A stretch of DNA of 64,000 nucleotides from Streptomyces adelaidensis (GTDB lineage Bacteria > Actinomycetota > Actinomycetes > Streptomycetales > Streptomycetaceae): assembly GCF_016598475.1 (NCBI RefSeq), contig NZ_JAEMUX010000007.1, positions 124,001 to 188,000 of the forward strand, read 5' to 3'. Under the pieces are notes generated by a model, which saw nothing but the letters and a program-made list of their open reading frames with translations, did not search any database and had not been told where the DNA came from. A program made the position numbers and the translations under genes. Positions 16,986 to 27,074 of this stretch are shown here, piece by piece; position 1 is the first letter of the stretch; each line of letters begins with the position of its first letter.

Positions 16986-17873
16986 TCAGCCCGTCAACTG
17001 CTCTTCAGCCGCCGCGAGTACCTCCGTGACCCGCAGACCGAACGCGGCGTCGCACGGATGCGGTCGGCCAGTACGCGCGGCGGCCAACAGGGCGTCCCCC
17101 GCCCGGATGAGAGCCGGTACGGCGCCTTCGTCGGACGCCGGCAGTACGGTCGTCCCGGTCCGGCCGCGCAGCTCCGCCGTGGCGCCGGAGGCCGCGGGCG
17201 GGGCGGTGAGGCTGAGCGTGAGCGTGCTGGACGCGCCACCGGTGTGCAGGAGCACCAGATGGACCGTGTCCTTGGGCCCGCGCACGGCGGCGGCCACCTT
17301 CTCGACATCCCCGAGGACCGGCAGCAGCACGGACAGGGCGTGCGGGCCGACATCCCAGAGGGCGCCCTTCTCCCGCCGCCACGGCGACGCCGCGAACGGG
17401 CTGTCGCCGGCCTCGTCGAACAGGGAACCGAGCCACTCCGCACGCCCGGTGAACCATCCCCCGGCAGCGGCCTGTTCGGTGACCCACGCCTCGATCGCGG
17501 TTTGGAAACGGGCCGTGAAGAAGACCACGGAGGCGACACCGGCCTCCTCGACCGCCGCCACCACGGCCCGCCCGTCCTCGACGGTCATCGACAGGGGCTT
17601 GTCGAGCAGCAGATGGCAGCCCGCCCGGGCGGCACGCGCAGCGAGCGGTGCCTGAACGGCCGGCGGCAGGGCCACGGCGACCGCGTCCACATCGGCGAAC
17701 AGGGCGTCGACGTCCTCGTACACGGGCAGCCCGCCGTGCCGGTCGGCCAGCTCCTTGGCCGCCTCCGGCCGCCTGCCCCACACCCCGACGAGGTCCAGCT
17801 CTTCGTGCGCGCTGAGCGCGGGGGCGTAGGCCATCTCGGCCCACGGTCCTGTTCCGAGCAGTCCGATACGCAT
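16986..17873 (-). CDS. Gfo/Idh/MocA-family oxidoreductase
   Basis: NAD(P)-dependent oxidoreductase, 295 aa. The N-terminal Rossmann motif reads MRIGLLGTGPWAEMAYAP, and the family signature Lys-Pro appears in LLLDKPLSMT (about residue 97). The C-terminal substrate domain has GALWDVGPHALSVLLP, where His is the expected catalytic-site residue. Such enzymes act on sugars, inositols or biliverdin-like compounds; the substrate here is unknown. The ATG at 17873 has AGGAGA a few bases upstream (the longer frame upstream is antisense to the phosphatase gene). Confidence 0.92.
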   Translation of the reverse strand: MRIGLLGTGPWAEMAYAPALSAHEELDLVGVWGRRPEAAKELADRHGGLPVYEDVDALFADVDAVAVALPPAVQAPLAARAARAGCHLLLDKPLSMTVEDGRAVVAAVEEAGVASVVFFTARFQTAIEAWVTEQAAAGGWFTGRAEWLGSLFDEAGDSPFAASPWRREKGALWDVGPHALSVLLPVLGDVEKVAAAVRGPKDTVHLVLLHTGGASSTLTLSLTAPPAASGATAELRGRTGTTVLPASDEGAVPALIRAGDALLAAARTGRPHPCDAAFGLRVTEVLAAAEEQLTG

Positions 17874-17932
17874 GTTCCGGTCTCTCCTAGTGCGTTGTGG
17901 GCCGTGCCCTCGAGGCAGGCCCGCGCTGACCT

Positions 17933-20710
17933 TCAGGGCAGCGCCTGTTCGGTCCAGATGGTCTTGCCGGTGGGGGAGTAGCGGGTGCCCCAGCGCTGGG
18001 TGAGCTGGGCGATGAGGTAAAGGCCGCGACCGCCCTCGTCGGTCGTGGCGGCGTACCGCAGATGGGGGGAGGTGTGACTGCTGTCCGTGACCTCGCAGAT
18101 CAGATGGCGGTCGTGGATGAGGCGGACACAGATGGGCCCGGTGCCGTACCGGATCGCGTTGGTGACCAGTTCGCTGAGGATCAGTTCCGTGGTGAACTCC
18201 AGCTCCTCCAGGCCCCATTCGCCCAGCTTCCTGGTGGCGTCGGCGCGGGCCCGGCCGACGGCGGCCGGGTCGGCGGGCACCTCCCACTCGACGACACGGC
18301 CGGCGTCCAGCGCACGGGTGCGGGCGACGATCAGCGCGATGTCGTCGCTCGCCCGGGTCGGCGGCAGGGCGTCGAGAACGGCCCGGCAGGTGCCCTGCGG
18401 TGAGCTGTCCGCACCGGCCAGGGCGGCGCGCAGCAGCTCCAGCCCGTCGTCGATGTCCCGCTCCCGGTCCTCGACCAGCCCGTCGGTGTACAGCACCAGC
18501 CGGCTGCCCTCGTCCAGTTCGAGCTCGGCCGTCTCGAACGGCAGACCGCCGAGCCCCAGCGGCGGACCGGCCGGCACCTCGGGGAACTCGACGCTGCCGT
18601 CGGGCCGGGCCACCGCTAGCGGCGGATGCCCGGCCCGGGCGACGGTGCAGCGCCGCGAGACCGGGTCGTAGATCGCGTACAGACAGGTCGCCCCGGTGAT
18701 CGGGGCCGTGCCGTCCAGCACCGCCTCGTCCTGGTCGATACGGCTGACCATCTCGTCGAGCAGCCCGAGGATCTCGTCCGGCGGCAGATCCAGCGCGGTG
18801 AAGTTGTGGACCGCGGTGCGCAGCCGCCCCATCGTGGCCGCGGCGTGCAGCCCGTGGCCCACCACATCACCCACGACGACCGCGACCCGGGTGCCGGACA
18901 GGGGCAGCACGTCGAACCAGTCCCCGCCGACGCCCGCCTGCGCGGGCAGATACCGGTAGGCGACCTCCAGGGCGCTCTGGTCGGGAAGGTTGCGCGGGAG
19001 CAGGCTGCGCTGCAGGGTCACGGCCATCGTGTGCTCGCGCGTGAAGCGGCGCGCGTTGTCGATGGCGACCGCCGCGCGGGCCACGAGCTCCTCGGCGAGG
19101 GCGAGTTCCTCCTGGTCGAACGGCTCGGGCTTCTCCGAGCGCCAGAAGTTGGCGACGCCCATCACCAGCGGGCCCACCCGCAGTGGCACCGTGATCAGCG
19201 AGTGGATGCCGTACTCGACGACCTGCGCGGACCGTTCGAGGTCCTGTGCCTGCCAGTCGGGCGCCCGGCTGAGGTCGTCCACGAGGATCGAGCTGCCGCT
19301 GTCGATGCTGAGGGCCGGCGGCGAGGAGGGGACGAGGTCGATCTTGTCGCCCACCGAGTACAGAGGCGCGTCCTCGCGGATCCCGCTGAACGCCGTACGG
19401 CGCAGGACGGTGACCGTCTCCGGCTCGTCGCCGCTGAGCGCGGCCGGGGCCAGGTCCACGGTGACGAAGTCCGCGAACCGGGGGACCGCCACCTCCGCCA
19501 GCTCCTCGGCGGTGCGCGTCACGTCCAGGCCGGTGCCGACGCCCATCCCGGCGTCGTAGAGCAGCTTCAGGCGCTCCCGCGCGGACTCCGCCCGGCCGGA
19601 GAGGGCGCGCAGTTCGGTGGAGTCACGGAGCGTGGCGACGCTGCCGGTGGGCTCGCCCTGGAGATCGGTGGGCCGCTGGTTGACCGCGAGCAGCCGGTCG
19701 CCCACCAGATGCACCTCGTCGTTGGCGACGCGCCCCGAGGCCAGCAGGTCGGCCATGTGCGCTTCGAGGCCCAGGGCGAGGACATCCTGTCCCTGCGCGT
19801 CCGCGGGCAGATCGAGCAGACGGTGTGCCTCGTCGTTGGCGAGCAGCAGCCGGCCTCCGCCGCCGACGATGATCACGCCCTCGCGTACGGCGTGCAGTAC
19901 GGCGTCGTGGTGCTCGTACATGCGGGTCATCTCGGACGGGCCGAGGCCATGGGTCTGGCGCATGAGCCGCTTGCTGACGAGCGCCGTGCCAGCGAGGGCG
20001 AGGGCGAGGGCCGCCGCAGCGGCGGCCAGCAGCAGGGGCATCTGCTCGTCCGCCACCCCGCCCACGTTCTCGGTGGTGATTCCGGCCGAGACCAGGCCCA
20101 CGACCGTGCCGTCGGGCGCCTTGATCGGCACCACGGCCTGGACCAGCGGCCCGAGTGTGCCGTTGATCTCCTCGGTGAAGGACTCACCCTCCAGCGCCGG
20201 TTCGAGGCTGCCCACGAACTTCTTGCCGATGCGGTCCTCTTTGGGATGGGTGTAGCGGATCCCGTCGGTGCTCATCACGACGATGAAGTCCATCTTGGAC
20301 TGGACCCGTGCCGCCTCGGCCCTCGGCTGGAGCACCGCCGTCGGATCGGGGCTGCTCAGCGCCTCCCGGGTGCCCGGCGCGTTGGCGAACGTCTCGGCCA
20401 CGGCGAGCGAACGGTTGTGTGCTTCCTGGGAGCTGTCGTGCCGTACCTGCAGCACCAGCGCCACCACGGCCGACACGACCAGGACCAGCACGATCAACAC
20501 TTGCAGCAGGAACACCTGCCCGGCGACACTGCGTCCGCTCACCGCCGGTCGCAGGCCCGAGAGCGGGAGCCACCGGCTTGCCCGCCCCTGTCTCGCGCCG
20601 TTGTCGGAACCATGGGCCGACCGCCGGGCGCGGTCGTCCCGGCCCTGCCCGCGCTGATCTTGGGGACGGGGGGTCGATTGAGAGCGAGATCGACCCAGGA
20701 GACGGACCAT
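17933..20710 (-). CDS. SpoIIE-type PP2C phosphatase with CACHE, PAS, GAF and ATP-binding anti-sigma-like domains
   Basis: 925-residue membrane signalling protein. After a basic N-terminus comes a membrane helix (FLLQVLIVLVLVVSAVVALV), an extracytoplasmic sensor of the CACHE type, and a second helix (LLLAAAAAALALALAGTALV). These are followed by a PAS domain, a GAF domain, a SpoIIE/PP2C phosphatase (GGDWFDVLPLSG, VVGDVVGHG, ADGSVEFP and TDGLVED segments carry the metal-binding Asp residues) and a C-terminal HATPase of the RsbW/anti-sigma type (ELVTNAIRYG, GGRGLYLIAQLT). It probably feeds an anti-sigma/antagonist partner switch. The start is uncertain: ATG at 20710 is used, but GTG codons upstream are possible. 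Confidence 0.9.
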   Translation of the reverse strand: MVRLLGRSRSQSTPRPQDQRGQGRDDRARRSAHGSDNGARQGRASRWLPLSGLRPAVSGRSVAGQVFLLQVLIVLVLVVSAVVALVLQVRHDSSQEAHNRSLAVAETFANAPGTREALSSPDPTAVLQPRAEAARVQSKMDFIVVMSTDGIRYTHPKEDRIGKKFVGSLEPALEGESFTEEINGTLGPLVQAVVPIKAPDGTVVGLVSAGITTENVGGVADEQMPLLLAAAAAALALALAGTALVSKRLMRQTHGLGPSEMTRMYEHHDAVLHAVREGVIIVGGGGRLLLANDEAHRLLDLPADAQGQDVLALGLEAHMADLLASGRVANDEVHLVGDRLLAVNQRPTDLQGEPTGSVATLRDSTELRALSGRAESARERLKLLYDAGMGVGTGLDVTRTAEELAEVAVPRFADFVTVDLAPAALSGDEPETVTVLRRTAFSGIREDAPLYSVGDKIDLVPSSPPALSIDSGSSILVDDLSRAPDWQAQDLERSAQVVEYGIHSLITVPLRVGPLVMGVANFWRSEKPEPFDQEELALAEELVARAAVAIDNARRFTREHTMAVTLQRSLLPRNLPDQSALEVAYRYLPAQAGVGGDWFDVLPLSGTRVAVVVGDVVGHGLHAAATMGRLRTAVHNFTALDLPPDEILGLLDEMVSRIDQDEAVLDGTAPITGATCLYAIYDPVSRRCTVARAGHPPLAVARPDGSVEFPEVPAGPPLGLGGLPFETAELELDEGSRLVLYTDGLVEDRERDIDDGLELLRAALAGADSSPQGTCRAVLDALPPTRASDDIALIVARTRALDAGRVVEWEVPADPAAVGRARADATRKLGEWGLEELEFTTELILSELVTNAIRYGTGPICVRLIHDRHLICEVTDSSHTSPHLRYAATTDEGGRGLYLIAQLTQRWGTRYSPTGKTIWTEQALP

Positions 20711-20947
20711 GTGCCCATGTCTACACTGCCCTGCGCCCGGAGGCGAGAGGGGGTCACGCACTGTGACAGCCGGTGCCACCGGCCGTACGGCCGAGAAAGT
20801 GTCCGACCGTGCTGTGACCGCCCACGACGTGACGCTTCCTATGAGGTTCCTATGAATTCCCGAGGCGATTGAACACGGCGGCCTCCAGCTCCGTATAAGG
20901 CCGGGGTTTTCCATGCCCGGACCGACCGCGACGTCGTAGGAGTATCC

Positions 20948-22914
20948 GTGGGACGCACCATCAGACGCAGGCGCCCGACCGGAGCACGCCGCGCGACCTC
21001 TGCCGCGATCGCCCTGATCCTGGGCGGAGGCGGGCTCGTGGCCGTCAACGTCTACGCGTCGGCCACCGAGGACGGCTCGGCCGGCGAGGCTCCTCAGCAG
21101 GTCAACTCCGGCGCCGCGACGATCGACTGCCCGGACGTCGGCAACGAACTCACGGAAGTACCCGACGAGGCCCGGGCGGAGGTCGACGGGGAACTCGCCG
21201 CCCTGGACCAGCAGACAGCCGAGGCCTACCGGCGCCTGCAGAACTCCGCGCGGGCCCAGCAGCAGACAGCGGCTTCGCCGACAACGCGATCATGAACCCG
21301 CTGAAGGAGAAGCGGGCCGCGACGATCGAGCGGATCGCGATCGCCATCGACCGCGTGGGGGACCGTCCCGAGGGGCTCGACTCCCTCGCCGCCTGTACGT
21401 CGCGTCCCGCCGAGGGCGCCGGAGACGAGAACGCCGACCAGAACGGCGGGGACCAGAACGACGGCGGCGATGGTCAGGACCCGGGCGATCAGGGTCAGCA
21501 GGGCAACGGCGGTCAGGCCGGCAACGGCCCGGTGGCCGCGGACTTCGCCGACATCACCTCCGTCCAGCCCGACGCGCGCAACGGCGGCCGGAAGCAGAGC
21601 GGCTCCGGCGGCAGTTTCACCACCGCCTGCGGAGTGAACGCGAACGGCCTGTTCAACTCCGACAACGTCATCGTCGCGCCCGGCGTCAGCAACGGCGCCC
21701 ACTACTTCCACGACTACGTCGGCAACCAGTCCAACGACGCGTTCGCGAGCGACGAGGACCTCGCGGGCGCCGACACGAGTTGCGAGAACCCGGGCGACAA
21801 GTCCTCGTACTTCTGGCCCGTGATCCGCCTCCAGAACGGCGCCGCCGAGCAGGACGCCAACTCGCCCGGCGACGGCATCGAGGGCAACGCCGGTGAGATC
21901 GTGACGCCGAAGGAGGTCACCATGACCTTCGTGGGCAGCCCGAAGAGCGACGTCGTGGAGATGCCGAAGCTGCTGCGCGTCATCACCGGCGACGCGAAGG
22001 CCTTCATCAACGGCAATGCCAACGCCAACGCCTCCTGGAGCTGCACGGGCTTCGAGGACCGGCAGCTGAAGGACAAGTACCCGCTCTGCCCCGCCGGCAG
22101 CGACGTCGTACGCACCTTCGAGTTCCAGAGCTGCTGGGACGGCCGCAACATCGACAGCGCCAACCACCGCACCCACGTGGCCTTCGCCGCCGCCGACGGC
22201 AGCTGCGGCAACGGCTTCAAGGCCATCCCCCAGCTGGTCCAGCGCATCGTCTACGACATCGACGCGCCGAGCCTTCAGGACGGCGGCCGCACCACCCCGC
22301 TCTTCGCGGTGGACTCCTTCCCCGAGCAGCTGCACAAGCCCGTCACCGACCACGGCGACTTCATCAACGTCTTCGACGAGGACCTGATGGGGGAGATGGT
22401 CGACTGCATCAACGGCGACCGCGAGTGCGACGCGGCGGACGCCGGTGGCGAGGCCGATCAGGGTGACGACCAGAACCAGAACCAGAAGCAGGATCAGAAC
22501 CAGAACCAGGATCAGAACCCGGACGAGAACGGGGCCAAGCCCACCGAGACCGCCCAGGAACCCGGCGGCGCGGACGGCACGGCGAACGAGGGCGGCGACA
22601 AGGCGCCCGAGGTCCTCGCCTCACCGAAGGCGACCCAACGGGACAACCCCGCCGCGGAGAACCAGAACGGCGACAACGGCGGAGACAAGGGCAGCGACCA
22701 GAACGGTGACAACGGTGCCGCCGTCGTCACCCCCGCACAGACACCCGCCGCGAACGTCCCGTCGGCCGCCGGTCAGCCAGGAGCGCAGGGGTCCGGGTCG
22801 GGGACGGGCAACCTCGCCGAGACCGGGGCCGAGTTGTGGCCGGCCGTGATCGGCGGTGCGGCCGTGCTCGCCGGCATCGTGCTCCTGCGCCGGGTCAGGC
22901 GCGACGCCGTGTGA
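20948..22914 (+). pseudogene. DUF1996 surface protein with LAETG sorting signal, one frameshift
   Basis: Two frames (20948-21295 and 21292-22914) join into one DUF1996 protein. The first gives a signal-type N-terminus ([20 protein letters not shown]) and [14 protein letters not shown]. The second resumes with [23 protein letters not shown] sequence and the DUF1996 core ([56 protein letters not shown]). One base is missing around 21270-21274. The C-terminus has a long Gln/Asn/Asp/Gly-rich linker, then LAETG (22813-22827), a hydrophobic helix and RRVRRDAV, a substrate signal for a Streptomyces class E sortase. It starts GTG with TAGGAG upstream. Confidence 0.85.
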
Positions 22915-23130
22915 CCTTTCCGGTGAGGGTCGGCGACTTTGGCGACTGTTGTGCGTCCACAGGCTACGACCGGTGCTTCGGCTCCTCCGTCCCGGCGATG
23001 GTCCCAGCGGTGGTCACGAATGGAAGTCGATCTCTCCGAGCGCCCTGGAATCGCCTGTCGCGGCAGCTACTTTCGGCCGTACACTGCCAATTTCGTAAGC
23101 ATGCGGGTGGAGTTGACGGGGGGATCCGTG

Positions 23131-24711
23131 ATGTCCGGGGATCAGTACGGAGTAAGAGACCAGGACGGCTGGAGCCATGGCTTCGTCGCGCCACCGATGC
23201 CGTCGGCACCGCCGCCCGCTCCGGCGGACGTCTGGCGGGCCGTCGGGGTGGGCCTGCTGAACCTCAGCGGCCTCGGACTCGGCTACGCCCTGGTGCGCCG
23301 CCCGCTGCTGACCGTGGTGTGCTGGGTGGCCACCGGCATCCTGCTCTTCACCGTCCTGCCGGCCGACCCTGACGGCGTGTCGGGCACCACCCTCACCGTC
23401 TACGGCCTGTTCCTCGTCCTCGTGGGCCTGCACGGCGCCCTGCTGGGCCTGCGCCGCCGCCTGGTCTGGCCCGGGCAGTCGCCGCTGGCGATCGTGCTCG
23501 GCGTCGTACTCCTCGGCGTACCGGTCGTGGGCGGCCTGCTGTACGAGAGCGCGCGGAAGGAAGCGGTCCAGGAGATGCTCCTCGACCGGCTGCAGAAGGC
23601 CGACGACCTCGTCGAGAAGGCCTCCGGGGAGTCCTTCTCCACCACCCAGTCCGAGTACCGCAGGGCGCTGACGGCCTACGACGACCTCAGCACCGACCAC
23701 CCCGACTCCCGGGCGGCCGAGCAGGTCCCGGACCGGCTGAAGACCTTCTACGCGACGGTCGGCGCCTCCTACGAGGAGCAGAAGTACTGCGACGCGGTCG
23801 CGCCCCTCGAATACCTGCGTACCGTCCCGCAGACCGTGAGCAAGCAGGACCTCGGCTCGCTGGCCACCTGGCCCGACGACCGGCTCGCCACCTCCCTGTA
23901 CGAGTGCGCCTCCGACAGCCTGACGGCCAACACGGCCGGCTGGCAGGACCAGTTCAGCGACCTCCTCACCACGTTCCCCGAGTCGGACCCGGCGGCCAAG
24001 GTCGAGCCCGACGTCAAGGCGGCCGTCGACAAGGCGGTCAAGGCCGTCGGCGGCGACGACCCGTGCACCGCCGTGGACCAGCTGGAGACGCTCGGCTCCC
24101 AGGTCAAGGCACTGCCGGGGGAGAAGGCCGGCGTGGCCGACGCCCTCGCCGCCGACGCCGGACGGGCCGAGGACTCCGCTTCCTCGGGCGTCTACACCTG
24201 CGGCGTGGACCAGTACAACGACGGCGACTTCGCCGAGTCGGTGACCTCGATGAACGACTTCGTCAAGGCCAACAAGAACCACAAGAACGCGCCGCGCGCG
24301 AAGAAGATAGCGATCGCCGCCGAGATCGCCCAGGAGGTTCCGGCGGCGGGCAAGAAGCTGCCCACCACCCGGTCCGGTGGCAGCATCTCCGTCACGGTCA
24401 AGAACGACAGCCCGGACGAGATCCAGGTCATGTACACCGGCCCCGTCACCGGCACCTTCACCCTGAAGGGCTGTGGCACCTGCACCAGCTACGACTGGAG
24501 CAGCACGCTGGTCACCGGTTTCAAGCCGTGCAGCGGCAACGACAACTACCCGCAGCGCACGATCAGTCTGCCCGTCGGCACCACGTACTTCCTGCACAAG
24601 CCGAAGGGCGGCAGCGCGTCCAGCGCCGCCTCGGACACCGCCAAGCTGGAGTCGGGCTACATCTACACAGAGTGCGCCTACGTGACCTCGGGCTACGGAC
24701 TGGACTCCTGA
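23131..24711 (+). CDS. Membrane-anchored protein with four N-terminal helices and a TPR-like exported region
   Basis: 526-residue protein, family not recognised. A short Pro-rich cytoplasmic tail is followed by hydrophobic helices near residues 35-135 (VGLLNLSGLGLGYALV, LLTVVCWVATGILLF, LTVYGLFLVLVGLHGALLG, LAIVLGVVLLGVPVVGG). The rest is predicted outside the membrane and looks like helical TPR-type repeats (LLDRLQKADDLVEKA, YRRALTAYDDLSTDHPDS) with paired cysteines, ending in a beta-rich module (SISVTVKNDSPDEIQVMYTG) with a CGTC motif. ATG at 23131 follows a GGGGGG ribosome site. ATG codons at 22939 and 23101 are alternatives. Confidence 0.82.
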   Translation: MSGDQYGVRDQDGWSHGFVAPPMPSAPPPAPADVWRAVGVGLLNLSGLGLGYALVRRPLLTVVCWVATGILLFTVLPADPDGVSGTTLTVYGLFLVLVGLHGALLGLRRRLVWPGQSPLAIVLGVVLLGVPVVGGLLYESARKEAVQEMLLDRLQKADDLVEKASGESFSTTQSEYRRALTAYDDLSTDHPDSRAAEQVPDRLKTFYATVGASYEEQKYCDAVAPLEYLRTVPQTVSKQDLGSLATWPDDRLATSLYECASDSLTANTAGWQDQFSDLLTTFPESDPAAKVEPDVKAAVDKAVKAVGGDDPCTAVDQLETLGSQVKALPGEKAGVADALAADAGRAEDSASSGVYTCGVDQYNDGDFAESVTSMNDFVKANKNHKNAPRAKKIAIAAEIAQEVPAAGKKLPTTRSGGSISVTVKNDSPDEIQVMYTGPVTGTFTLKGCGTCTSYDWSSTLVTGFKPCSGNDNYPQRTISLPVGTTYFLHKPKGGSASSAASDTAKLESGYIYTECAYVTSGYGLDS

Positions 24712-24751
24712 CGCCCGCATGACGGTGAGCGGTCGGCCGGCGGGGGCGGCT

Positions 24752-25216
24752 TCAGCCCCTGCGGCCCTCCACCCACGCGGCGACGTCGTCGAGGTCCTTG
24801 GCGATGGCCCTGCGCACGGCGCGGGCGCCGACCGGGCCGAGGACCCTGGCGAGCAGACCGGCGACACCGCCGGTCGGCTCGGCCGAGAACGTCATCAGGA
24901 TCGTGGTGGTCGTGGGCCCGTCGGCCCGCAGCACCCACTCCGAGACATAGCGGGAGCCGTGCGACTCGGCCTGCACCACATAGCGTTCGGGCGGCCGGCT
25001 CGCGGTCACCCACATCTCCTCGGTGGCGTCCTTGCCGAACATCCGCCGGGTCTCCCGCCATCGGGTGCCGACCCCGAAGCCGCCGTCCGTGAGGACCTCC
25101 GCCTTCGTCACACCGCTGAGCATCCGTTCCATACCGCCGAGGTCCGTCAGGGCCTCCCACACCCGCCCCTGAGAGGCGGTCACCCGCCGCTCGACGACGA
25201 CACTTCTGCTGGTCAT
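24752..25216 (-). CDS. SRPBCC (START/polyketide-cyclase-like) superfamily protein
   Basis: 154-residue protein of the helix-grip SRPBCC fold. The N-terminal strand VVVERRVTASQGRVWEALTD and the later RYVVQAESHGSRYVSEWVL and TTTTILMTFSAEPTG segments are typical of small ligand-binding START-like proteins. Its ligand is unknown. ATG at 25216 (MTSRSVVVE) is chosen; an ATG at 25225 would add three residues. Its 3' end is 40 bp from the end of the convergent membrane protein gene. Confidence 0.85.
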   Translation of the reverse strand: MTSRSVVVERRVTASQGRVWEALTDLGGMERMLSGVTKAEVLTDGGFGVGTRWRETRRMFGKDATEEMWVTASRPPERYVVQAESHGSRYVSEWVLRADGPTTTTILMTFSAEPTGGVAGLLARVLGPVGARAVRRAIAKDLDDVAAWVEGRRG

Positions 25217-25427
25217 GGCACCCATGAAACCACCGGGCACCGACAGCCGCCCCACGACGGCCGCCGCCCGGGCCTGGCGCCAGGTTGCGTAGACAGGGTG
25301 CGTAGTTCTACGGACGACCACGCGGGAGGCGTTCTGAGAGGGTCGGATCATCAGGTGCCGGCGCCCCCGCCGGGCAGGTTCCCTTCTCACCGCCGCACCC
25401 CACCCACCACGACCTGAGGAGAAGCCG

Positions 25428-26447
25428 ATGACCGAAAGCCCCGAGGGTGCCCCGGCCCAGCCGCAGCCGCAGCCGCAGCCGCAGCCGCAGCCGCAGCCGC
25501 AGAACCAGCCACAGCCGCAGGACCAGCCGTCCGCGTCCCCGGCCTGGCAGCCACCGAGACAGCCCGGCCCCGAGAGCGCGCCGCAGCCGTCGGCGGCCCC
25601 GCATCCGCAACTGGCACTGCCCCCGGCGCCGCCCCACTCGCAGACCCCCACCCAGGCGGCCCCGACCGCCTACCCGTACCCCAACCCGCAGTCCCCGGGC
25701 GTCCCGGCCGGCTACGGCCCTCCGGTCGCCCCGATACCCACCCAGGCCAATCCGTACGGGCAGCCGCCCGGCGGCTGGCCACCCGCCGCGGCCCCGCCCT
25801 CGACGGGCGCCGGCGGCCGCGCGGTGCTGTGGCTCCTGGTGGGCGCGGCGGTCGCCTCCGCGGCGTGGGCCGGCGGCGTGTTCCTCCTCGGCAAGGACGA
25901 CACGGAGGCGGACCTGCGCGGCTACCGGGCCAAGTCCAACCTCTGCTCCTCGGTGGACTACTCGTCCTTCGAGAACGAGTACCCGGAGGAGGACTCCTCG
26001 CCCGTGAACCAGTCCCTGGAGCACGAGGCCCTCGACCAGAGCTACTGCAGCATCTCCCTCAAGAAATCCTCGTCCTCGACCCTCTCCGACGCGTACTTCT
26101 CGGTCGAGGTGGGCCTCCACAAGAAGACCGACCCCGGACCCGAGTTCACCGCCCTGTGGTCCGAGTACGACCAGCGGTACGAGGACTACGACGTGGAGAA
26201 GGTCTCCGGCTTCGGCGACGAGGCGTATCTCGTCACCGAGGACACCACGTCCGGCTCCGACTCCAGCGGCAGCCGGGCCGCGACCCTGGCGGTGCGCGAC
26301 GGCTGGATGACGTACGAGATGAGCTGGAGCGGCTACGCCTCCACCTACGACGACGTGACGCTGCCGGAGGTGGACGACGTGGCGGAGTGGCTGAAGAGCG
26401 ACTCCAACGCGACGCTCGACAACCTGAGGACGTCGGACGGGATCTAG
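25428..26447 (+). CDS. Membrane-anchored protein with Pro-Gln repeat tail and exported domain
   Basis: 339-residue protein, function unknown. Residues about 8-125 are Pro/Gln/Ala-rich, beginning with seven or more PQ dipeptides. One helix follows (AVLWLLVGAAVASAAWAGGVF, about residues 132-152), then an extracytoplasmic domain of about 185 residues with two Cys (NLCSSVD and SYCSISL), many acidic residues and aromatic pairs (FTALWSEYDQRYEDYDVEKV). This layout is common for actinomycete cell-surface proteins with a Pro-rich cytoplasmic side. ATG preceded by GAGGAGAAG. Confidence 0.85.
   Translation: MTESPEGAPAQPQPQPQPQPQPQPQNQPQPQDQPSASPAWQPPRQPGPESAPQPSAAPHPQLALPPAPPHSQTPTQAAPTAYPYPNPQSPGVPAGYGPPVAPIPTQANPYGQPPGGWPPAAAPPSTGAGGRAVLWLLVGAAVASAAWAGGVFLLGKDDTEADLRGYRAKSNLCSSVDYSSFENEYPEEDSSPVNQSLEHEALDQSYCSISLKKSSSSTLSDAYFSVEVGLHKKTDPGPEFTALWSEYDQRYEDYDVEKVSGFGDEAYLVTEDTTSGSDSSGSRAATLAVRDGWMTYEMSWSGYASTYDDVTLPEVDDVAEWLKSDSNATLDNLRTSDGI
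25458..25502 (+). repeat. Tandem CAGCCG repeat encoding poly Pro-Gln
   Basis: About 7.5 copies of the 6-bp unit CAGCCG inside the gene starting at 25428. It translates to alternating Gln and Pro. Length variation in multiples of six would keep the frame. Confidence 0.9.
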
Positions 26448-26485
26448 TCGGACGGGATCCAGGCGCCGTTTCGGACGGACGGACG

Positions 26486-26510
26486 GAGGCGGGGCGCGAG
26501 CGCCCGCCTC
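26486..26510. terminator. Hairpin terminator between convergent genes
   Basis: GAGGCGGGGCGC pairs with GCGCCCGCCTC with one bulged G and a two-base loop. It lies between the gene ending at 26447 and the cupin gene ending at 26533, so it could serve both. Confidence 0.7.
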
Positions 26511-26532
26511 CACCCCTCCCGCACCCGGCGAA

Positions 26533-26898
26533 TCACTTGTCCGATGCCTTGGCGTACTCCGTCGCCATCGCACCGGCGAAGTCGTACACCACGCACTGCT
26601 CGTCGCCCAGGACCCACGCGTCGTGCCCCGGCGGGCACATGAAGACGTCGCCCGGTCCGACCTCGCCCTCACCGCCGTCGTCCATGCGGATGTGCATACG
26701 TCCCTGCACGACGTAGCCGTTGTGGTGGATCTCGCAGCTCTCCGTGCCCGCGATGGGGGCGACGGACTCCGACCAGCGCCAGCCCGGTTCGAAGGTGGCC
26801 ACGGCGAAGTCCAGGCCTGTGAGGTGAACGGCTTCGAGATGACCCCGGGGGAAATCCCGCCGCTCGTCCGGCTTGTCGACCGTCTTGATCTCCAGCAT
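26533..26898 (-). CDS. Small cupin-fold protein
   Basis: 121-residue single-domain cupin. Cupin motif 1 can be read around ESCEIHHNGYVVQGRMHIRM and motif 2 around GDVFMCPPGHDAWVLGDE, with His residues that could bind a metal. Small cupins of this type act as isomerases, dioxygenases or ligand sensors; no substrate can be named. ATG at 26898 has GGAG upstream. The gene is divergent from the MMPL transporter about 175 bp away, with no sign of a shared pathway. Confidence 0.88.
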   Translation of the reverse strand: MLEIKTVDKPDERRDFPRGHLEAVHLTGLDFAVATFEPGWRWSESVAPIAGTESCEIHHNGYVVQGRMHIRMDDGGEGEVGPGDVFMCPPGHDAWVLGDEQCVVYDFAGAMATEYAKASDK

Positions 26899-27074
26899 GA
26901 CGGCTCCTTCCGTTCTGACGCGCTCTGATCCGTTCCGGCCCGTTGTGACCCACCTTCCATCGTCCGCCTGTCAAGCCGGGGTCGCCAACCGGGGGACATG
27001 TGTCGCCGGAGGTGCCGGGGTGACGGGTGGGACGTGTAATGAGGATGCGGGAGATCGCTCCCGCTGGAGAGGCG

